Positions 60,549-64,000 of a stretch of DNA of 64,000 bases are shown here, piece by piece (the first letter of the stretch is position 1; every line of letters starts with the position of its first letter). The stretch is taken from contig JBBSCB010000001.1 of assembly GCA_038250675.1 (NCBI GenBank), positions 186,001-250,000 of the forward strand, read 5' to 3'. A model generated the notes under the pieces. The model ran no database searches. It was not told where the DNA came from and saw only the letters and a program-made list of their open reading frames with translations. The translations under genes were made by a program, and so were the position numbers. This DNA comes from JAICUF01 sp038250675. Its GTDB lineage: Bacteria > Gemmatimonadota > Gemmatimonadetes > Gemmatimonadales > GWC2-71-9.

Positions 60549-61037
60549 CTACTTCATCGACGTCACGTGCGCCGCCAACTGATCGAGGGCGATCTCGGTC
60601 CCCTGCTGCCAGCCCGACTCCTTGTTCTTCTCCAGGTCCGCTTCATCCCGGTGCAGTGCCGTGAACACGTAGCGCGTCCCGCTGCCCTCGGCCTTCAGCG
60701 TCATGATGGCCGTGATCGGAATGTCGTCGAAGACGGCCGGGCGGAAGCCGGGGAACAGCATGGAGGTCCAGACCAGTCGCTCCAGCGGAATCGCCTCCAG
60801 GACGCAGCCGAGGTTGGGAACCTCCCGACCGTCTCCCACGGCGATGTCGATCCGGAAGATGCCGCCCGGCCGCGCGTCGAGTTCGCATCGCGCCACCCGC
60901 CCCCATTCCCGGGGCATGTACCACTCCTTGATGTGCTCCGGCCTGGTCAGCGCGTCCCAGACGAGCCGCGGGGGCGCGTCGACGAACCGCTCGAACACGA
61001 TGTCGAGCTTCGGGTCCATGGCAGCGGTAGCGGTCAT
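60549..61037 (-). CDS. SRPBCC/AHSA1-family protein
   Basis: The 162-residue protein is an Aha1-C/CalC-like START-fold protein: LDIVFERFVDAPPRLVWDALTRPEHIKEWYMP at the start and ALHRDEADLEKNKESGWQQGTEIALDQLAAHV at the end. Such proteins bind hydrophobic ligands. ATG 61037 overlaps the ArsR stop by ATGA. ArsR-AHSA1 pairs are common and are thought to respond together, with the AHSA1 protein perhaps a ligand-binding effector. Confidence 0.92.
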   Translation of the reverse strand: MTATAAMDPKLDIVFERFVDAPPRLVWDALTRPEHIKEWYMPREWGRVARCELDARPGGIFRIDIAVGDGREVPNLGCVLEAIPLERLVWTSMLFPGFRPAVFDDIPITAIMTLKAEGSGTRYVFTALHRDEADLEKNKESGWQQGTEIALDQLAAHVTSMK

Positions 61038-61375
61038 GATCTTGATTCCTTCTCCTTGAGTTGTTTGACGTAGTGGTCGAACCGGTCCAGCCGGGCTTCC
61101 CATTCCCGGCGCCGCTCGGTGAGCCAGTTCTCGGCGACCTTGAACCGCTCGGGTGCGATCTCGTAGGTCCGCACCCGGCCTTGCTTCTTCGACGTCACCA
61201 GTCGGCTCTGTTCGAGCACCGACAGGTGCTGCACGAACGAGGGGAGCTTCATGTCGAACGGCGCCGCCAGCTCGCTGACGGTGGCTGGGCCGACCGACAG
61301 CTGCTCCAGGACCTTGCGCCGAGTCGGGTTGGACAGGGCATAAAAAACGCCTTCGGTGACTGCGGCCTGGACCAT
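61034..61375 (-). CDS. ArsR-family transcriptional regulator
   Basis: The 113-residue regulator has a winged helix-turn-helix: FYALSNPTRRKVLEQLSVGPATVSELAAPFDMKLPSFVQHLSVLEQSRLVTSKKQGRVRTYEI, then a C-terminal helix with WLTERRREWEARLDRFDHYV. No ArsR metal box (ELCVCDL) is visible, so it probably senses something else. ATG 61375 was chosen by position relative to the promoter; a longer frame would run through it. It is co-transcribed with the AHSA1 gene and probably represses both. Confidence 0.92.
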   Translation of the reverse strand: MVQAAVTEGVFYALSNPTRRKVLEQLSVGPATVSELAAPFDMKLPSFVQHLSVLEQSRLVTSKKQGRVRTYEIAPERFKVAENWLTERRREWEARLDRFDHYVKQLKEKESRS

Positions 61376-61418
61376 TTCAACACCTGCCGATGGGTGGGTG
61401 TCTCGATCTGACTGAGAG

Positions 61419-61447
61419 ATTCTAGCACCGGAATACACTTAGGTCAA
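61419..61447 (-). promoter_or_regulatory. Promoter of the arsR-AHSA1 operon
   Basis: Read on the minus strand, TTGACC (61447-61442), a 17-bp spacer and TAGAAT (61424-61419) form a near-consensus vegetative promoter. The expected start is near 61412, about 37 bases before the ATG. Confidence 0.75.
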
Positions 61448-61456
61448 TACCTAAGT
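61437..61456. promoter_or_regulatory. ArsR operator palindrome
   Basis: ACTTAGGT (61437-61444) and ACCTAAGT (61449-61456) form a perfect 8-bp inverted repeat with a 4-bp centre. It overlaps the -35 box of the arsR promoter, as expected for autorepression. Confidence 0.75.
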
Positions 61457-61922
61457 ATTTGCTTCACAGGCTGCACCGCGATCGAAGGCGCGTGGAAGGT
61501 CGAGCCGACGCGGGCCGGCGCCCGGTACGGAGCCGCTTGTTCGGCTCACTCGCAGTGGACCGAGGGCATCAGACCGACACCGCGTGCCGGGGATGTCGGA
61601 CTCTTCTGCTGTGCCTGCCTGGCGGACTGCTGCGGACTACGAGCTGGCGCCTTCGCACGTGAGCCGGGACGGGATCAGGATGAGGCTCCAGGCTCGACGG
61701 CGCAGTTGTGCCGACCCCTCTGGCGTACTGTTGTGCGGCGCGGATCAGGTGATGGCCGGACCGGCATCTGTGCGGCCGACGGGGAATCTGAATCGCGCCG
61801 GGCACCGGGCCCGTACGTGAATCGCAACCCGTCAGCTGGCTCCCGATGCCGCGGGTCATCTTGCCACGACCGAAGGACGCCAGGCACGACCGGCAGGCTT
61901 CCTGAGCCCACGAGGGAACCAA
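61457..61922. other. 466-bp stretch without a recognised gene
   Basis: No gene or RNA was recognised. One frame begins with a short stretch that reads GCTAIEGAWKVEPTRAGARY, which is protein-like but has no start codon and soon becomes low in quality; it may be a gene remnant. The rest shows no promoter, tRNA or repeat. It divides the ArsR/AHSA1 operon from the Tat-exported protein gene. Confidence 0.35.
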
Positions 61923-62630
61923 ATGAGCATCGACACACCGCCCGGATCGCGTCGTGGTTTCCTCACCAATGTCGGCCGGCTCGCCTCGACCGTCGCGCTC
62001 GCCGGCTGCGCCCAGCCGCCCGTTGCGGCCGCCGCACCGAGCACTCGGAACGCTGCAACCGCCGGGAGCGGGGACTGGGACCTGCGCTGGATCGACGCGC
62101 TGCGACCGGCGACTGACCGGGCGGTGTTCGACTGGCCGAGTCTCGGTGACCCGGCCGATCCCATCGTGCTGGAACTGGCGGAGCGGTACCTCGACAACTG
62201 CCGGAGCGCCTATCGGCCGGGCAGCTACGATGCACGCGCGGTGCTCAACATCCGCACCCAGGCCATCGGCGCCGCCATGACCGACGCACTGTGGGAGCGA
62301 TACGCCCTCGGCGCCGAATACAATGTGAAGGACCCCGCGACGCAGCAGCCGGCGGTTCGCAATCCGTTCTGGTATCGCGCGCCGAGTCCAGCGCCGGAGA
62401 TCACCCTGCCGACCATGGCAGATCTGGCGGACCGCGGAGCCATCATCCTCGTCTGCGACTTTGCCATGGGACATCTGGCTCGGCGCCTGGCGACGAAGTC
62501 CGGCCGAACTGCCGATGACGTCCATGCGGACCTGCGCACCGGTCTGATCAAGGGGGCGTATGCCGTACCGTCGGGAATCTTCGGGCTCGCGCGAGCCCAG
62601 AACGCCGGCTGCGCCCTGGTTCGTATGTAG
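61923..62630 (+). CDS. Tat-exported protein of unknown function with DsrE-like C-terminus
   Basis: The 235-residue protein starts with a Tat signal (RRGFLTNVGRLASTVALAGC), whose last Cys could be lipidated. The C-terminal part has ADRGAIILVCDFAMGHLARRLATKSG and PSGIFGLARAQNAGCALVRM, similar to DsrE-like domains of periplasmic proteins, with Cys at both places. The middle is not recognised. It is likely periplasmic, perhaps in sulfur or redox metabolism; this is a weak inference. Confidence 0.68.
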   Translation: MSIDTPPGSRRGFLTNVGRLASTVALAGCAQPPVAAAAPSTRNAATAGSGDWDLRWIDALRPATDRAVFDWPSLGDPADPIVLELAERYLDNCRSAYRPGSYDARAVLNIRTQAIGAAMTDALWERYALGAEYNVKDPATQQPAVRNPFWYRAPSPAPEITLPTMADLADRGAIILVCDFAMGHLARRLATKSGRTADDVHADLRTGLIKGAYAVPSGIFGLARAQNAGCALVRM

Positions 62631-62838
62631 GGTTCTGACTCCGCGCGGTGGGTGGCCGGACCGGGCGGGTGAGCTCACCCGTTGGGCGGCTTTTCGGCCT
62701 TCTCGCCAGGATAGCGAATGCCGGAGCGACATTTCGTACAATATCTGATTTCACCAGGCGGGGCGCGGTGCCGGGCCGCCGCTGTAGCGCAGATCGTCTG
62801 GCGGGGGCGCGACGCGCCGATGGACCCTAGATTTGGCT

Positions 62839-63084
62839 ATGAGTCTTCGGTTCACCTGGGATCCGAAGCAGGCCGCCGCCAATCTTCGGAAGCACCATGT
62901 CGGGTTTCCGGAAGCCGCGACGGCCTTTGCCGACCCATATTCCATCACGATTGCTGATCCCGACCACGCCGCTGACGAAGAGCGGTCCGTGTTGATGGGG
63001 CAATCCGATCGCCTCAAAGGGGGCCGGGGAAGGCCGGCGATGCACGACAATACTCCCCGGCGATTCGCAGGCTTTCCGGATTAG
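62839..63084 (+). pseudogene. Truncated BrnT-type toxin gene
   Basis: The N-terminal 55-60 residues match BrnT ribonuclease toxins: FTWDPKQAAANLRKHHVGFPEAATAFADPYSITIADPDH and then EERSVLMGQSDR. After this the usual GRLLVV strand and the C-terminal RIISAR-like part are missing and the frame continues as Gly/Arg/Pro-rich sequence to a stop at 63084. No BrnA antitoxin gene follows. It is therefore a remnant of a brnTA module, cut off by deletion or frame loss. Confidence 0.8.
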
Positions 63085-63216
63085 GTAGTGGGCGGTAACG
63101 TGTTATCGGATTGGGAGGCGCTGGTCAACGGACAGGGGTAAGTCCAATCCTAGTTAGGCGGCATACGATCCACAGGTGTAGTGCCACTGTCCCCGCATCG
63201 AAGGGTCTCGTGCGCT

Positions 63217-63687
63217 ATGAATAGTACCCATCGCCGACCCTTCATTCTTATCGCGTTTGGCGTCATTCTGCCGATTTTCGCTTGTGCGCCGGCGGTGCCC
63301 CGGCAAGTGGTGACCCCGCCGGGCATCGCGCCGCTCGTTCCCGCCTACTCGGTAGCCATCCGCGATGGCGACATGGTTTTCGTCTCAGGAATGGCAGGCA
63401 TCAAGCCCGGCACGCAGGAAATCATCGCGGCTGATGTAGGAGCCCAGACACGGCAGGCGCTTGAAAATATTCGCACATCGCTGGAGACGGCCGGCTCGAC
63501 CATGGCCGACGTCGGAGAATGCACAGTGTTCCTGACCAACATCGCTGACTACGCGGTGATGAACAGGGTGTACATGGAGTTCTTTCCGATAAATCCACCG
63601 GCCCGGGCCACCTTGGCGGTAGCGGCGCTGCCGCGACCGGCCGCGAGTGTGGAGATCAAGTGCAGCGCGCGAATCCGGCGGCAGTGA
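63217..63687 (+). CDS. RidA-like lipoprotein
   Basis: The 156-residue protein is a Rid-family (YjgF/YER057c/UK114) protein with a lipoprotein-type signal (FGVILPIFAC). Family markers are VFVSGMAG, TRQALENIRTSLETAGSTMADVGECTVFLTNIADYAVMNRVYMEFFP and PPARATLAVAALPRPAASVEIKCSA, the last with the Arg that binds the imine substrate. Normal RidA removes reactive enamines and imines in the cytoplasm; an exported member is less usual. ATG 63217 was chosen to give the signal peptide. Confidence 0.9.
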   Translation: MNSTHRRPFILIAFGVILPIFACAPAVPRQVVTPPGIAPLVPAYSVAIRDGDMVFVSGMAGIKPGTQEIIAADVGAQTRQALENIRTSLETAGSTMADVGECTVFLTNIADYAVMNRVYMEFFPINPPARATLAVAALPRPAASVEIKCSARIRRQ

Positions 63688-63707
63688 CCGAGGAGCGATG
63701 AGCAGTC

Positions 63708-63752
63708 AAGGACATAGGTGACAAAACAGTCCAAGGCCCTCGGTGACAACAC
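63708..63752. repeat. Two direct repeats at the end of an IS481-type element
   Basis: A 20-bp unit occurs at 63708-63727 and 63733-63752, with 16 of 20 bases the same and a period of 25 bp; both contain GGTGACAA. It lies directly after the transposase stop, where IS481-type elements have subterminal transposase-binding repeats. The outer end of the element is probably between 63688 and 63708. No target duplication can be tested because the other end is outside the window. Confidence 0.65.
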
Positions 63753-64000
63753 TTAGTAGGGCCGCCGATGCTGGCGACCGAGGGCATCTTCGAGGCGCAG
63801 CGTGCGCTCGTGAAAGCGGCCGAGGCGGAGCGGGCTGAAATAGACGCCCCACTCGCCGTCGTCGATCTCGACGAGACCAATCACCCGCCCACCGAGCGTC
63901 TGACTGACGTTGACCCACATCGAGTGCCAGCGGATGCCCCCGTTGTGGCTCACGCGACGGATCTCGTCGTGGCCGGGATAGTCGAGCGGTGGCAATCGGC
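63753..64000 (-). mobile_element. IS481-type transposase, C-terminal part (runs off the window)
   Basis: The reading frame enters from the right edge and encodes the last 80 residues of an IS481/integrase-core transposase: PLDYPGHDEIRRVSHNGGIRWHSMWVNVSQTL and GLVEIDDGEWGVYFSPLRLGRFHERTLRLEDALGR. The catalytic DDE residues are outside the window. Intact family members have about 310-380 residues. It lies downstream of the RidA-like gene on the opposite strand. Confidence 0.88.

Noticed and set aside
61459..61662. Short open frame on the plus strand in the gap after the arsR promoter
   Set aside because: Arg-rich, no ribosome-binding site and no family resemblance; not reported as a gene.

Overview
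The window reads as chromosomal DNA of a high-GC, Gram-negative-type bacterium, most likely a member of the Gemmatimonadota. This is inferred from gene content (SufR-SufBCDSU with bacilliredoxin, a ParABS-M23-bactofilin cluster, many Tat/Sec-exported sugar enzymes, GMC dehydrogenases with 'gluconate 2-dehydrogenase subunit 3' partners), very high GC at third codon positions, and operons whose genes overlap by ATGA or GTGA. No rRNA, tRNA or CRISPR array was recognised.

Layout. 1-3 kb: the 3' end of an M1-type aminopeptidase gene, a 7Fe ferredoxin gene and def. 3.3-10 kb: a SufR-like Fe-S regulator with a near-consensus promoter that predicts a leaderless message, then sufB-sufC-sufD-sufS-sufU, a bacilliredoxin and a small unknown protein. 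10-12.3 kb: a Nat-type ABC exporter. 12.4-17.4 kb: mnmG, two perfect parS sites, parA, parB, an M23 peptidase and a bactofilin. 17.4-22.6 kb: a BMP-family lipoprotein, a Nif3-like protein and a nucleoside/sugar-type ABC importer in one overlapping operon. 22.6-30 kb: housekeeping and accessory genes (PlsC, AI-2E-type permease, HELTH protein, a decayed YciE gene, ankyrin protein, threonine aldolase, VOC protein, Ada, peptidase E, secreted HExxH protein).

30.2-58.7 kb is mainly carbohydrate metabolism. A sodium/solute symporter, a sugar nucleotidyltransferase and a galactokinase-like GHMP kinase form one operon. After a rearranged toxin-antitoxin locus (34.2-35.0 kb) come a GH20 hexosaminidase, GH29 fucosidase, a phosphodiesterase/phosphatase, two DUF1080 proteins, an MFS nucleoside-type transporter, two Gfo/Idh/MocA oxidoreductases, CutC, two GMC oxidoreductase + subunit 3 pairs, two TIM-barrel isomerase-like proteins, a NagB-PIG-L fusion and a GH89 alpha-N-acetylglucosaminidase. 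Most carry Tat, Sec or lipoprotein signals, so much of the pathway probably runs outside the cytoplasm. The set fits oxidative (3-keto) breakdown of amino-sugar and fucose-containing glycans, with uptake and cytoplasmic deamination/deacetylation.

58.7-64 kb looks like an accessory, partly decayed region: an apparently self-regulated Fic protein with four TGTCGA half-sites at its promoter, DUF1801, an ArsR/AHSA1 pair with a clear operator-promoter, a Tat-exported unknown, a truncated BrnT toxin gene, a RidA-like lipoprotein, and the 3' end of an IS481-type transposase running off the window.
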